Source of the DNA: Rodentibacter haemolyticus
Lineage (GTDB): Bacteria; Pseudomonadota; Gammaproteobacteria; Enterobacterales; Pasteurellaceae
DNA: 64,000 nucleotides
Assembly: GCF_015356115.1 (NCBI RefSeq)
Contig: NZ_CP063056.1
Span: forward strand, 1,612,001-1,676,000
Reading direction: 5' to 3'
Shown here: positions 8,782-18,704 of the stretch, in pieces
How the letters are laid out: every line of letters starts with the position of its first letter
Position numbering within the stretch: position 1 is the stretch's first letter
The notes under the pieces: model-generated
The model's input: only the letters and a program-made list of their open reading frames with translations
What the model was told of the DNA's origin: nothing
Databases searched by the model: none
Made by a program: the position numbers and the translations under genes

Positions 8782-9207
8782 ATGTATAAACATATCTTAG
8801 TCGCAGTTGATCTTTCCGATGAGAGCGAATTTTTACTCAAAAAAGCGGTTGCCGTGGCAAAACGTCATGATGCGAAACTTTCCATCATTCACGTAGATGT
8901 TAATTTCTCGGATCTTTATACGGGATTGATTGATGTCAATATGTCGTCTATGCAGGATCGAATTTCAAGTGAAACCCAAAAGGCGTTATTGGATTTATCT
9001 GAAAGAGCCGATTATCCGATTCAGGAGAAATTAAGTGGCAGCGGTGATTTAGGTCAGGTGCTCAGTGATGCGATTGAGCATTATGATATTGATTTATTGG
9101 TAACAGGTCATCATCAAGATTTCTGGAGTAAATTAATGTCCTCAACACGCCAAGTGATGAATACGATCAAAATTGATATGTTAGTTGTTCCGCTTCGTGA
9201 TGAATAA
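8782..9207 (+). CDS. uspA: Universal stress protein A
   Basis: 141-residue cytosolic UspA-fold protein (MYKHILVAVDLSDES at the N-terminus, C-terminal MLVVP). The ATP-binding G-2x-G-9x-G(S/T) motif is degenerate (TGHHQDFWSKLMSSTRQV), as in the UspA rather than the UspFG subgroup. Monocistronic: spaced 84 bp from pepP and followed by a terminator. Confidence 0.95.
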   Translation: MYKHILVAVDLSDESEFLLKKAVAVAKRHDAKLSIIHVDVNFSDLYTGLIDVNMSSMQDRISSETQKALLDLSERADYPIQEKLSGSGDLGQVLSDAIEHYDIDLLVTGHHQDFWSKLMSSTRQVMNTIKIDMLVVPLRDE

Positions 9208-9247
9208 GTGACGTTTGTTTTCATTCGTTTAAAAAAATAAATAAATT

Positions 9248-9290
9248 TTGACCGCACTTTTTACATTGTGTTGTAAAGTGCGGTTTTATT
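9248..9290 (+). terminator. Inverted-USS terminator after uspA
   Basis: ACCGCACTTT (9251-9260) and AAAGTGCGGT (9275-9284), followed by TTTATTTTGG. The 160 bases beyond it, up to alaS, hold a short TTTTCT/AGAAAA hairpin (near 9380-9400) but nothing else I can name. Confidence 0.88.
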
Positions 9291-9459
9291 TTGGCTATTT
9301 TGAATAGAACCGAAAATTTTATAAAAAAAGAAGTAGGCGTTTAAATAATGAACAAAGATAGCGATTTGTAAGTAAAAAGCTTTTCTCTAAATGAGAAAAA
9401 TATGCAAGAATAGCCCGATCGATTTTAACTTTAAATTATTTTTTACAAACAGGTTTATG

Positions 9460-12084
9460 ATGAAAACAACAGCAGAGATTAGGAAATCATTCCTTGATTT
9501 CTTTCACAGTAAAGGTCATCAAATCGTTGCAAGTAGCTCGCTTGTACCTGAAAATGATCCGACTTTACTTTTTACCAATGCAGGAATGAACCAATTTAAG
9601 GATGTTTTCCTTGGTTTGGATAAACGTGCTTATTCTCGCGCTACAACGGCACAACGTTGTGTGCGTGCGGGCGGTAAACATAATGATTTGGAAAATGTGG
9701 GTTATACGGCGCGTCATCATACTTTTTTTGAAATGCTTGGAAATTTCAGCTTTGGTGATTATTTCAAGCACGATGCGATCAATTTTGCTTGGGAGTATTT
9801 AACGTCACCGCAATGGCTCGGTTTGCCAAAAGAAAAATTATGGGTCACCGTCTATGAGACCGATAACGAAGCTTACGACATTTGGAATAAAGAAGTCGGC
9901 GTTCCGGCTGAACGTATTATCCGCATTGGAGATAACAAAGGCGCGCCTTATGCTTCCGATAATTTCTGGGCAATGGGCGATACCGGTCCTTGCGGCCCTT
10001 GTACCGAAATTTTCTACGATCACGGTGATCATATTTGGGGTGGGCCTCCGGGATCGCCTGAAGAAGATGGTGATCGATATATTGAAATTTGGAACGTTGT
10101 GTTTATGCAATATAATCGCTTGGCTGACGGCACAATGGAAAAACTACCGCGTCCATCGGTGGATACAGGTATGGGCCTAGAACGTATCTCGGCCGTATTG
10201 CAACACGTCAATTCAAACTATGATATTGATATTTTTAAAACATTAATTGCGAAAACCGCAGAAATTGTTGGTACAACGGATTTAAATAATAAATCTTTGC
10301 GTGTGATTGCCGATCACATTCGTTCTTGTGCTTATCTTATCGCAGATGGCGTGATTCCATCAAACGAGGGGCGTGGTTATGTATTGCGCCGTATTATTCG
10401 CCGCGCGGTTCGCCACGGACACTTATTAGGTGCAAAAGAGACTTTCTTCTACAAATTGGTGCCGACATTAATTGAAGTAATGGCGGAAGCGGGTCAAGAC
10501 GTTAAAGCGAAACAAGCGAATGTTGAAAAACTCTTACGCTTGGAGGAAGAACAATTTGCACGCACCTTAGAACGGGGTTTAACCCTGTTGGATGAGGCAC
10601 TTGCAAATGTTAAAAATGGCGTGCTTTCCGGTGAGGTGGCATTTAAACTTTATGACACTTACGGATTTCCACTGGATCTAACTGCTGATGTGTGCCGTGA
10701 GCGTAATATCGCAATTGATGAAGAAGGCTTCGAACGCGAAATGGAAGCGCAACGCTTACGGGCGCAGGCGGCAAGTCAATTTGGTGTTGATTATGGTAAC
10801 GTGATTCGTGTTGAAGGCGAAACGAGATTTGAAGGTTATACCGAATCAAGATCTTCGGCGAAAATAACCGCACTTTTCTATGATGGTAAATCGGTAGAGC
10901 AAATTTCTGCGGGACAAAGTGCCGTAGTGATATTAGAAAATACGCCGTTTTATGCGGAATCCGGCGGTCAAATCGGCGATAGCGGTTATATAACGGCGGA
11001 AGGTGTCTCATTTAGTGTAAAAGATACGCAAAAATACGGTCAAGTGTTCGGGCATATCGGTGAATTAGAACAAGGTTCATTAGCCGTGGGGCAAAGCGTC
11101 AATGCCGTGGTGGATGCAGAACGTCGTCATCAAACATCGCTTAATCACTCGGCAACACATTTATTGCATGCCGCATTGCGTCAAATATTAGGTACGCACG
11201 TTGTGCAAAAAGGGTCGCTTGTTTCGGATAGCGCATTACGCTTTGACTTTGCTCATCCTGAAGCGATTACCAAAGTACAGCTTGAAGAGATTGAACGCCT
11301 TGTAAACCAAAAAGTGCGCGCTAATTTCCCGATCCAAACGGAGATTATGGAAATCGAAGCGGCGAAAGCGAAAGGGGCTATAGCGTTATTTGGCGAAAAA
11401 TATGCAGATCAGGTGCGCGTATTAACAATGGGGGATTTCTCTATTGAACTTTGTGGCGGTATTCACGCAAAATATACCGGTGATATCGGACTGTTCAAAA
11501 TTACAACGGAAACGGCTGTAGCGGCAGGTGTTCGCCGAATCGAAGCGGTTACCGCTGAGAATGCGATGAATTGGATACTTAATCAACAGCGTATTTTGAA
11601 TCAAAGTTCGGAACTCTTGAAATCCGATGTAAATACACTTATTGATAAAATCCAGCAACTTCAAGATAAAGCGAAGAAAGCGGAAAAAGAGCTTCAAGGA
11701 TTAAAAGAAAAAGCGGCAATGCAAGCCGGTTCCGATCTTGTGAAAAGTGCGGTGAAAATTAACGGTGTTTCTGTGATTGCCCATCAATTAGACGGTATTG
11801 AAACAAAATCCTTAAGAGTTATGGTTGATGACTTAAAGAACCAACTTGGCTCAGGTGTCATCGTATTTGCATCGGTATTAGATGAAAAAGTCAATCTTGT
11901 CGTTGGAGTAACAAAAGATTTAACGACCAAAGTTAAGGCTGGTGAACTTGTGAATTTAATGGCTCAACAAGTCGGTGGGAAAGGCGGTGGCCGCCCTGAT
12001 ATGGCAATGGCCGGCGGTTCTCAACCTGAAAATGTGGCACTGGCAATTAAAGCCGCACAAGATTGGTTAAACGAAAACCTATAA
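9460..12084 (+). CDS. alaS: Alanyl-tRNA synthetase
   Basis: Charges tRNA-Ala. 874 residues from the ATG at 9460 (MKTTAEIRKSFLDFFHSKGH), the length of the H. influenzae enzyme; an adjacent ATG at 9457 is also possible, whereas the longer frame from 9391 adds unrelated residues. Class II catalytic domain with motif 2/3 regions (RAGGKHNDLENVG), editing domain with the zinc/hydrolytic motif HSATHLLHAALR and the distal CGGIHAKYTG, and a C-terminal C-Ala domain. It sits next to csrA, as in H. influenzae and E. coli. USS at 10867 and 11745. Confidence 0.98.
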   Translation: MKTTAEIRKSFLDFFHSKGHQIVASSSLVPENDPTLLFTNAGMNQFKDVFLGLDKRAYSRATTAQRCVRAGGKHNDLENVGYTARHHTFFEMLGNFSFGDYFKHDAINFAWEYLTSPQWLGLPKEKLWVTVYETDNEAYDIWNKEVGVPAERIIRIGDNKGAPYASDNFWAMGDTGPCGPCTEIFYDHGDHIWGGPPGSPEEDGDRYIEIWNVVFMQYNRLADGTMEKLPRPSVDTGMGLERISAVLQHVNSNYDIDIFKTLIAKTAEIVGTTDLNNKSLRVIADHIRSCAYLIADGVIPSNEGRGYVLRRIIRRAVRHGHLLGAKETFFYKLVPTLIEVMAEAGQDVKAKQANVEKLLRLEEEQFARTLERGLTLLDEALANVKNGVLSGEVAFKLYDTYGFPLDLTADVCRERNIAIDEEGFEREMEAQRLRAQAASQFGVDYGNVIRVEGETRFEGYTESRSSAKITALFYDGKSVEQISAGQSAVVILENTPFYAESGGQIGDSGYITAEGVSFSVKDTQKYGQVFGHIGELEQGSLAVGQSVNAVVDAERRHQTSLNHSATHLLHAALRQILGTHVVQKGSLVSDSALRFDFAHPEAITKVQLEEIERLVNQKVRANFPIQTEIMEIEAAKAKGAIALFGEKYADQVRVLTMGDFSIELCGGIHAKYTGDIGLFKITTETAVAAGVRRIEAVTAENAMNWILNQQRILNQSSELLKSDVNTLIDKIQQLQDKAKKAEKELQGLKEKAAMQAGSDLVKSAVKINGVSVIAHQLDGIETKSLRVMVDDLKNQLGSGVIVFASVLDEKVNLVVGVTKDLTTKVKAGELVNLMAQQVGGKGGGRPDMAMAGGSQPENVALAIKAAQDWLNENL

Positions 12085-12159
12085 TATCGGCTTAGGTTGG
12101 CGGAAAGTTAACCGTCTAAATAGTAAATATGTCTAAAAATACAAGCTTGGTATAGAAAA

Positions 12160-12351
12160 ATGTTAATCTTGACGCGTAAAGCCGGCGAAACCGTACTTCT
12201 TGGTGATGATATTTCTATCACGGTTTTGAGTGTACGAGGAAACCAAGTCAAATTGGGTGTGAAAGCACCCAAAGATGTCTCTGTTCATCGAGAAGAAATC
12301 TATCAACGAATTAGACAGTTACAAGATGAATCTTCAAGTGATATCGCTTGA
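12160..12351 (+). CDS. csrA: Carbon storage regulator CsrA
   Basis: 63-residue dimeric RNA-binding protein that recognises GGA motifs in mRNA leaders and controls carbon metabolism and motility/biofilm genes. Begins MLILTRKAGETVLLGDDI and retains the RNA-binding residues in the RKAGE loop and the VHREEIYQRI segment. The conserved alaS-csrA order supports it. galU begins 32 bp downstream. Confidence 0.98.
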   Translation: MLILTRKAGETVLLGDDISITVLSVRGNQVKLGVKAPKDVSVHREEIYQRIRQLQDESSSDIA

Positions 12352-12383
12352 TTTGTTAAACTTAAATTAATGGTATTTAAAAT

Positions 12384-13271
12384 ATGAAAGCAATTATTCC
12401 TGTTGCGGGTTTAGGTACGCGTATGTTGCCCGCTACAAAAGCAATTCCAAAAGAGATGCTCACTCTGGTGGATAAGCCTTTAATCCAATATGTCGTCAAT
12501 GAATGTGTTGCGGCAGGAATTAGGGAAATTGTACTTGTTACTCATTCTTCAAAGAATGCGATAGAAAATCACTTTGATACGTCCTTTGAACTTGAAACAA
12601 TGCTGGAGAAACGGGTTAAACGCCAACTTTTGGAAGAAGTGCGGTCGATTTGTCCTAAAGATGTGACGTTAATACATGTTCGTCAAGGCCATGCCAAAGG
12701 TTTGGGACACGCTGTATTATGTGGTCGTCCTGTTGTGGGTAACGAACCTTTTGTTGTGGTTTTACCTGATGTTTTACTGGCTGATTTTAGTGCTGATCAG
12801 AAAAAAGAAAATTTATCAGCGATGATCAAACGTTTTCACGAAACACAAGCCAGTCAAATTATGGTTGCGCCTGTTGCGAAAGAAGATGTGAGTAGTTACG
12901 GCGTGGCGGACTGTGCCGGAGTGGAATTAAACGGCGGTGAAAGTGCGAAAATTGAAAGTATCGTTGAAAAACCGGCAGTAGATAAAGCCCCCTCTAATCT
13001 TGCAGTGGTCGGGCGTTATGTATTTTCTGCCGCAATTTGGGATTTGTTAGAAAAAACACCGGTTGGCGTAGGCGATGAAATTCAATTAACGGATGCAATT
13101 GATATGTTGATTGAAAAAGAAACCGTAGAAGCCTTTCATATGACTGGCGAGTCTTTCGATTGTGGTGATAAAATCGGCTATATGGAAGCTTTTGTTGAGT
13201 ATGGTATCCGCCACGAAAAATTAGGGAAAGATTTTAAGGCATTTATTAAAAATCTCGCCAAAACATTATAG
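12384..13271 (+). CDS. galU: UTP-glucose-1-phosphate uridylyltransferase
   Basis: Makes UDP-glucose for lipooligosaccharide and, through GalE, UDP-galactose. 295 residues; nucleotide-binding N-terminus AGLGTRMLPATKAIPKEML, substrate motif EKPAVDKAPSNLAVVGRYV and the KIGYME segment near the C-terminus. Follows csrA as in H. influenzae. galE in this window lies at 39.3 kb. A USS is inside (12637). Confidence 0.98.
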   Translation: MKAIIPVAGLGTRMLPATKAIPKEMLTLVDKPLIQYVVNECVAAGIREIVLVTHSSKNAIENHFDTSFELETMLEKRVKRQLLEEVRSICPKDVTLIHVRQGHAKGLGHAVLCGRPVVGNEPFVVVLPDVLLADFSADQKKENLSAMIKRFHETQASQIMVAPVAKEDVSSYGVADCAGVELNGGESAKIESIVEKPAVDKAPSNLAVVGRYVFSAAIWDLLEKTPVGVGDEIQLTDAIDMLIEKETVEAFHMTGESFDCGDKIGYMEAFVEYGIRHEKLGKDFKAFIKNLAKTL

Positions 13272-13280
13272 ATGAATTGG

Positions 13281-13364
13281 AAAAAGAGCGGTTGATTTGC
13301 CTTCCAAAAGCCGGATTATATATCCGAGGGATTCAGGAAAATACAAATCAATCGTTCTTTTTTT
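13281..13364 (+). terminator. Extended structured terminator after galU
   Basis: AAAAAGAGCGGTTGATTTG (13281-13299) pairs, with two mismatches, with CAAATCAATCGTTCTTTTT starting near 13344, followed by more T. The interior holds a second small hairpin (CGGAT/ATCCG). It is much longer than the other terminators here and may be a processed 3' structure. Confidence 0.6.
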
Positions 13365-13440
13365 GTCGTGAACACTACCCTTGTTTGCATTCAAAAGCAT
13401 AGGTAACGGCAAAGTAATATGGGTGTTGCTTAAGCTTATA

Positions 13441-15096
13441 TTACTGTGCGATTTTTAATGTTTGATAGAGATAGCAGCGGTAATCGTTCACAAATTGATG
13501 ATCTTCGTAATCTTCTAATTTCCCCTCGCTGAATTGGCGCATTGCTTTATTCGCTTTCATAAAATCATCTTTTGCGTTAAGACCTGCAATATCCAATAAT
13601 AACCCTCCGGCGAAAGCAAGATCCAAGAAATCCTGTTTTTGTTTAAAGGGCGTTGTGTAATTACTTCTTACGACAAATTGGGTTATATAATCAGGAAAAG
13701 GAAATTCCCCTTTTTTAGTAGGAATAGTATTGTCAAACGCGACCTGGTGATCACCAAAATAACCGAATACAAAAGGTTTGCCGCGCTGATGTAAATAATG
13801 ATTCATTCCCTCAATCGCTTCATTAAGCGCTACAATGCGTTGAGTATAATCATTCAATGAAGAAATGCTTTTTTCTCCAAGATTCGGCATTTCAAGGTTA
13901 TAGATGTTTTCCATATTAAGGCTGTAAGGTCCGTGTTCACGCATGGTTAAAACATAGACGAACATCGGTTGGTTCACTTTTTCTAATGTCGGGTGGCGTT
14001 TTTCTAAAATCATTTTAGTATATGCCATCATTTCTTCACTGCTAATTGTCCATAGGTTTTTACTCAGTGGAGCCGGATAGCCTAAATCTTGCGGTTGTAA
14101 CATTAAGTCAAAGCCAAAGTGATCGTAGGCGGATTTCGCGTTGTAATTGCCTTTGGTAAAAGGTGAAAGTGCCACGCAGAAATACCCCTGTGCACGTAGG
14201 TTTTTGATTAAACCGGATTGCAAATGCGGCACAACGGAATAGAACACACCGCTGGCTAATGCGCCGAAATCGGTAGAAGGGACCCCTGCAAGGAACGCAA
14301 ATTCGGATTTCCAAGTCGCCCCGGCAAAAGTATGTACCCGTAATGGCGACATAAACACCGTATCCTTTTGACGTTCAAACATTGGCAACGGTGGAATATT
14401 CTGCTGTGTGAAAGCAAATTGATGCGGATTTAGCGTAGATTCTAATAACGTAACCACAATATCCGGTTTGTTTTGTGGTGCTGCTATTTGTTCGACTGGA
14501 AGTGCGGTCAGTTTTGCAGAGAAATTTTCAGCATTGCCTTGAAATTGAGGTACTTTAAAGAAAATACCGCGACAGGACATTGGAAGATTTAAAAAGACAT
14601 CACGACCATCATCCGGTAATGAATCAAGCCAAACTTGTAATGCGTTGGGGTTTTTAGAATAGTGCCACATTAGGCCAAAACTACCGATAAAGAGGATTGC
14701 ACCGAATAAATGCGTCCATGTGCCAAGAGAGGCGACATCCGACCAACCCAAAACGGCATAACCCAATAAGGCGAGCAAGCCGATTACACCGCCTAATGCT
14801 CCCTTATAGTGTATAAGGGTTTCCCAGTTTCGCCAATCAATGACAAGAAAAAAATCTGAAATGAGCAGAGGTTGTTTGTAATAATGGATTTTTAAGCGAT
14901 GAAATAACATTAAAGCGACAAAAAGTACAGAGGCAAAATTTAATGCACGTTGCCATTGTCCGGAAAGAGTGAGCATTCCGCCAAAGAAAAAAGCAAACAG
15001 TGAAATCGCAAAAAGATATGTCCAACGGTAGTGGGAGTTGATGATAAAAATTATCGCGGCAATGGTAAATAAAGATAAAAAGGTATAAGCAATCAT
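13441..15096 (-). CDS. LTA-synthase-like sulfatase-fold membrane enzyme (phosphoglycerol or phosphoethanolamine transferase)
   Basis: 551 residues from the ATG at 15096 (MIAYTFLSLFT), which has AGGA at a good distance; the longer frame to 15192 adds an unrelated tail. About five N-terminal membrane helices are followed by a periplasmic alkaline-phosphatase-superfamily domain: the nucleophile is probably the Thr of HTFAGATWKSEF, and metal ligands lie in VTLLEST and YFGDHQ. Family members transfer phosphoglycerol or phosphoethanolamine to surface glycans or lipid A. It is monocistronic between galU and leuD. The substrate cannot be told from sequence; the lack of an EptA-type CGTATAVS motif argues against lipid A EptA. 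Confidence 0.85.
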   Translation of the reverse strand: MIAYTFLSLFTIAAIIFIINSHYRWTYLFAISLFAFFFGGMLTLSGQWQRALNFASVLFVALMLFHRLKIHYYKQPLLISDFFLVIDWRNWETLIHYKGALGGVIGLLALLGYAVLGWSDVASLGTWTHLFGAILFIGSFGLMWHYSKNPNALQVWLDSLPDDGRDVFLNLPMSCRGIFFKVPQFQGNAENFSAKLTALPVEQIAAPQNKPDIVVTLLESTLNPHQFAFTQQNIPPLPMFERQKDTVFMSPLRVHTFAGATWKSEFAFLAGVPSTDFGALASGVFYSVVPHLQSGLIKNLRAQGYFCVALSPFTKGNYNAKSAYDHFGFDLMLQPQDLGYPAPLSKNLWTISSEEMMAYTKMILEKRHPTLEKVNQPMFVYVLTMREHGPYSLNMENIYNLEMPNLGEKSISSLNDYTQRIVALNEAIEGMNHYLHQRGKPFVFGYFGDHQVAFDNTIPTKKGEFPFPDYITQFVVRSNYTTPFKQKQDFLDLAFAGGLLLDIAGLNAKDDFMKANKAMRQFSEGKLEDYEDHQFVNDYRCYLYQTLKIAQ

Positions 15097-15221
15097 TGTG
15101 CTGTTCCTGGAAATGTGATTAATTATAAATTTGCGCGGAAGATAATAGGGGGAAGGAGAGAACCTGTCAAATAGTATGCGAGAAACTGACAAGATAAAGA
15201 AAGTGCGGTCAAAAAAGCCAT

Positions 15222-15350
15222 TATTATGTAGCGGTTTGCATAAAGAATTTTATATCCGATATTTAATTCGGATAAGGTGCGTGGGCTTTACGTAACGCAC
15301 CATTAAATCCCAATTTGGGGCGTTACGACAAGCCTAACGCTCCCTACAGT
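15222..15350. repeat. MITE-like palindromic element, copy 1
   Basis: Begins TATTATGTAGCGGTTTGCATAAA and ends near CTCCCTACAG. The interior has GGTGCGTGGGCTTTACGTAACGCACC and GGGGCGTTACGACAAGCCTAACGC, the same arms as copies 3 and 4. Lies between the sulfatase-like gene and leuD, near USS at 15201 and 15388. Confidence 0.7.
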
Positions 15351-15416
15351 GACTATGCCAACGTTCAAAAAAACGAAAGGTTTTTTGACCGCACTTTGAT
15401 TGTGATTAATGGAAAA

Positions 15417-16019
15417 TTAACGAAGAAACGCCGGAATATTTTGCTCAAATTCGGCAATTTTGTCTTCGTGTTGCAACGTTAAGCCGATATTATCCAAACC
15501 TTCCAATAAACAGTGACGGCGAAATTCATCCAATTCAAAACGGTAGATTTTTTCCCCTACGGTTACTGTCATCGCTTCTAAATCTACGTGAATCGGTTTG
15601 CCTTCGTTTGTCCACACCCATTGAAAGATTTCTTCCACTTCCTCTTCCGTTAAACGAATCGGCAGCATATGGTTGTTTAAGCTGTTGTTGTAGAAAATAT
15701 CGGCGAAACTTGGTGCGATCATCACTTTAAAACCATAATCCGCTAACGCCCAAGGCGCGTGTTCGCGGGAGGAACCGCACCCTAAATTTTTACGTGCAAG
15801 TAGAATGGTTGCGCCCTGATATTGTGGAAAATTCAGTACAAATTCGGGATTTGGTTTTGTCCCTTCCGCATCTAAATAGCGCCATTCGTGGAATAAATGC
15901 TTACCGAAGCCCACACGTGTAATGGCTTGCAAAAATTGTTTTGGAATAATTGCATCGGTGTCCACATTTGCTGCATCCAATGGCACTACTAAGCCTGAAA
16001 GTTGTTTAAATCCTGCCAT
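15417..16019 (-). CDS. leuD: 3-isopropylmalate dehydratase small subunit
   Basis: Small (swivel) subunit of the aconitase-like isomerase of leucine synthesis. 200 residues with DAANVDTDAIIPKQFL, GCGSSREHAPWAL and the swivel-domain core. It is the last gene of leuABCD, 10 bp after leuC; a USS (15388) lies just past it. Confidence 0.98.
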   Translation of the reverse strand: MAGFKQLSGLVVPLDAANVDTDAIIPKQFLQAITRVGFGKHLFHEWRYLDAEGTKPNPEFVLNFPQYQGATILLARKNLGCGSSREHAPWALADYGFKVMIAPSFADIFYNNSLNNHMLPIRLTEEEVEEIFQWVWTNEGKPIHVDLEAMTVTVGEKIYRFELDEFRRHCLLEGLDNIGLTLQHEDKIAEFEQNIPAFLR

Positions 16020-16029
16020 TTTTTGCTCC

Positions 16030-17439
16030 TTAATTTAATGTAATATCACGAATATCAACAAATTTTCCGTACATCGCTGCCGCCGCTGCCATAGCGGGGC
16101 TGACTAAGTGAGTACGTCCGTTGCGACCTTGGCGACCTTCAAAGTTTCGGTTAGAAGTAGAGGCACAACGCTCCCATTCGCCCAGACGGTCGTCATTCAT
16201 ACCTAAACACATTGAGCAGCCCGGATTGCGCCATTCGGCACCGGCTTCAATAAAGATTTTATCTAATCCCTCTTTTTCAGCTTGCTCTTTCACTAAGCCC
16301 GAGCCCGGTACGACTAAAATCCGTTTTACATTGTCGGCTTTTTTACGACCTTTCATCACGGCCGCCGCCGCGCGTAAATCTTCAATGCGTGAATTTGTGC
16401 AAGAACCGATAAACACTTGATCAACGGCAATATTTTTTAGATCTGCGTTCGGTTCTAAGCCGATATAATGCAAGGCTTTTTCTGCGGAAGCACGTTGTAC
16501 CGGATCTGCCATTTCTACAGGATTCGGCACTTTTTGAGTAATTGCGATAACTTGACCCGGATTTGTCCCCCAAGTAACTTGCGGAGCAATCTCTTTTGCT
16601 TCAAGGGTAACGACCGTATCGAATTGGGCGTCATCATCAGATTTCAAGGTTTTCCAATATTCAACCGCCTCATCCCAGTCTTTACCTTTTGGCGCATACG
16701 GACGATCTTTTAAGTAAGCAAAAGTCGTTTCATCCGGTGCGATCAAACCTGCTTTCGCTCCCATTTCAATCGCCATATTACAAACGGTCATACGTCCTTC
16801 CATGGAGAGATCACGAATCGCTTCGCCGCAAAATTCGACAACATGCCCCGTTCCGCCTGCCATAGTCGTTTTACCGATAATGGCAAGGATAATGTCTTTT
16901 GCCGTAATTCCCGGTGCAACTTTGCCACGTACTTCGATCTTCATACTTTTCGCACGTGTTTGTTTTAAAGTTTGAGTAGCTAAAACGTGTTCTACTTCAG
17001 AGGTGCCGATACCAAAGGCTAGCGCACCGAATGCACCGTGGGTTGCGGTATGTGAATCGCCGCAAACAATGGTCATTCCCGGTAGTGTTAAACCTTGCTC
17101 CGGTCCCATTACATGCACGATCCCTTGCTCTTTGGTATTCATATCAAATAATCGGATGCCGGTTGCTTTGGTGTTTTTCTCAAGTTCCAATACTTGAATT
17201 TTCGCTTGACCTTGCAATTTATTTACATCACGTACTTGGGTTGAAATACTGTGATCCATCGTGCCGAAAGTTTTACCGATTTGACGTACCTGACGTCCTG
17301 CCACCCGTAAGCCGTCAAAAGCCTGTGGTGAGGTGACTTCGTGGATCAAGTGGCGGTTAATATAAAGAATCGGTGTTTCGCCTTCGGCTTCATAGACGAC
17401 GTGTGAGTCAAAAAGTTTTTGGTAGAGTGTTTTTTTCAT
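16030..17439 (-). CDS. leuC: 3-isopropylmalate dehydratase large subunit
   Basis: Catalytic [4Fe-4S] subunit that isomerises 2- to 3-isopropylmalate. 469 residues; Fe-S ligands in GSCTNSRIEDL and NPGCSMCLGMN, active-site motif CGDSHTATHGAFG. Forms the holoenzyme with LeuD. The ~145-bp gap to leuB contains a USS (17514) facing a decayed copy (ATCGCACTTT near 17541), an imperfect stem that may act as a stabilising or attenuating hairpin within the operon. Confidence 0.98.
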   Translation of the reverse strand: MKKTLYQKLFDSHVVYEAEGETPILYINRHLIHEVTSPQAFDGLRVAGRQVRQIGKTFGTMDHSISTQVRDVNKLQGQAKIQVLELEKNTKATGIRLFDMNTKEQGIVHVMGPEQGLTLPGMTIVCGDSHTATHGAFGALAFGIGTSEVEHVLATQTLKQTRAKSMKIEVRGKVAPGITAKDIILAIIGKTTMAGGTGHVVEFCGEAIRDLSMEGRMTVCNMAIEMGAKAGLIAPDETTFAYLKDRPYAPKGKDWDEAVEYWKTLKSDDDAQFDTVVTLEAKEIAPQVTWGTNPGQVIAITQKVPNPVEMADPVQRASAEKALHYIGLEPNADLKNIAVDQVFIGSCTNSRIEDLRAAAAVMKGRKKADNVKRILVVPGSGLVKEQAEKEGLDKIFIEAGAEWRNPGCSMCLGMNDDRLGEWERCASTSNRNFEGRQGRNGRTHLVSPAMAAAAAMYGKFVDIRDITLN

Positions 17440-17584
17440 GAGTAAATCTCGGTTAGTTTTTTTATGCCTAGGATTTCATACTGGATTAATCATTGTTCCC
17501 CCCTTTGGGGTTAAAGTGCGGTCAAAAATCTAAAAATTTTATCGCACTTTATTAAAAGTATGTTTGCTCAACTGGCGAAATCTA

Positions 17585-18661
17585 TTAAATCGCCTCTGCA
17601 ATCAATGTACCCATTTCAGCAGTAGATACCGGAGTAGAATCATCTGCCAAATCACCGGTACGATGACCGGAGGAAAGCACGTTTTGTACCGCATTTTCAA
17701 TCGCATCTGCCGCTTCGTTTAAGTTAAAACTGTAACGCAACATCATCGCTGCGGAAAGAATTTGTGCGATTGGGTTAGCGATGCCTTTGCCTGCAATATC
17801 CGGTGCAGAACCACCGGCAGGCTCGTATAAACCAAAACCTTCTTCATTTAAACTTGCTGAAGGCAGCATTCCCATTGAGCCGGTAATCATCGCCGCTTCA
17901 TCAGAAATAATATCGCCGAAAATGTTAGAGCAGAGTAATACATCGAAAGATTCCGGTGCTTTGATTAATTGCATCGTGGCGTTGTCGATATACATATTTT
18001 CAACCGTTACTTCCGGGTATTCTTTGGCAATTTTCGCCACGGTTTCACGCCATAAAATAGAGCTTTGCAATACATTGGCTTTATCGACGGAAGTTACGTG
18101 CTTACGGCGTTTCATCGCCGCATCAAATGCGGCACGGGCAATGCGTTCGATTTCGTATTTGTAATAGATTTCCGTATCGAAAGCTTTAGTCTGCGCGCCT
18201 TCGCCCTCACGGCCTTTTGGCTGACCAAAATAAATACCGCCGGTGAGTTCACGTACTACTACCATATCGAAACCTTTTGCAGCGATGTCAGCACGCAATG
18301 GACAGAATTTTTCCAAACCTTTGTAAAGGGTTGCCGGACGAAGATTGCAGAATAATTTGAAATGTTTACGCAATGGCAATAATGCACCGCGTTCGGGCTG
18401 TTGATCCGGTGGAAGATCCGTCCATTTCGGGCCGCCAACCGAGCCGAATAAAATAGCATCCGCTTCTTCACAACCCTTTAAGGTCTCCGGTGGCAACGGG
18501 CTTCCACAGTTGTCGATTGCAGCACCGCCCACATAAAATTCGTTGAAATGTAACTTGAAGCCAAATTTTTCTTGGACTTTGTTTAAGACTTTGATCGCTT
18601 CCGCCATCACTTCCGGACCGATACCGTCTCCCGATAAGACTGCGATATTGTATGATTTCAT
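17585..18661 (-). CDS. leuB: 3-isopropylmalate dehydrogenase
   Basis: NAD-dependent oxidative decarboxylase, third step of leucine synthesis. 358 residues with GDGIGPEV near the N-terminus, the substrate region (RELTGGIYFG) and the NAD-binding EPAGGSAPDIAGKGIANP. Third in the minus-strand leuA-B-C-D order, about 43 bp after leuA with a USS (18691) between them. Confidence 0.98.
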   Translation of the reverse strand: MKSYNIAVLSGDGIGPEVMAEAIKVLNKVQEKFGFKLHFNEFYVGGAAIDNCGSPLPPETLKGCEEADAILFGSVGGPKWTDLPPDQQPERGALLPLRKHFKLFCNLRPATLYKGLEKFCPLRADIAAKGFDMVVVRELTGGIYFGQPKGREGEGAQTKAFDTEIYYKYEIERIARAAFDAAMKRRKHVTSVDKANVLQSSILWRETVAKIAKEYPEVTVENMYIDNATMQLIKAPESFDVLLCSNIFGDIISDEAAMITGSMGMLPSASLNEEGFGLYEPAGGSAPDIAGKGIANPIAQILSAAMMLRYSFNLNEAADAIENAVQNVLSSGHRTGDLADDSTPVSTAEMGTLIAEAI

Positions 18662-18704
18662 GTTTATTTTCCTATTTGTTTTTATTTAAAAAGTGCGGTT
18701 AATT

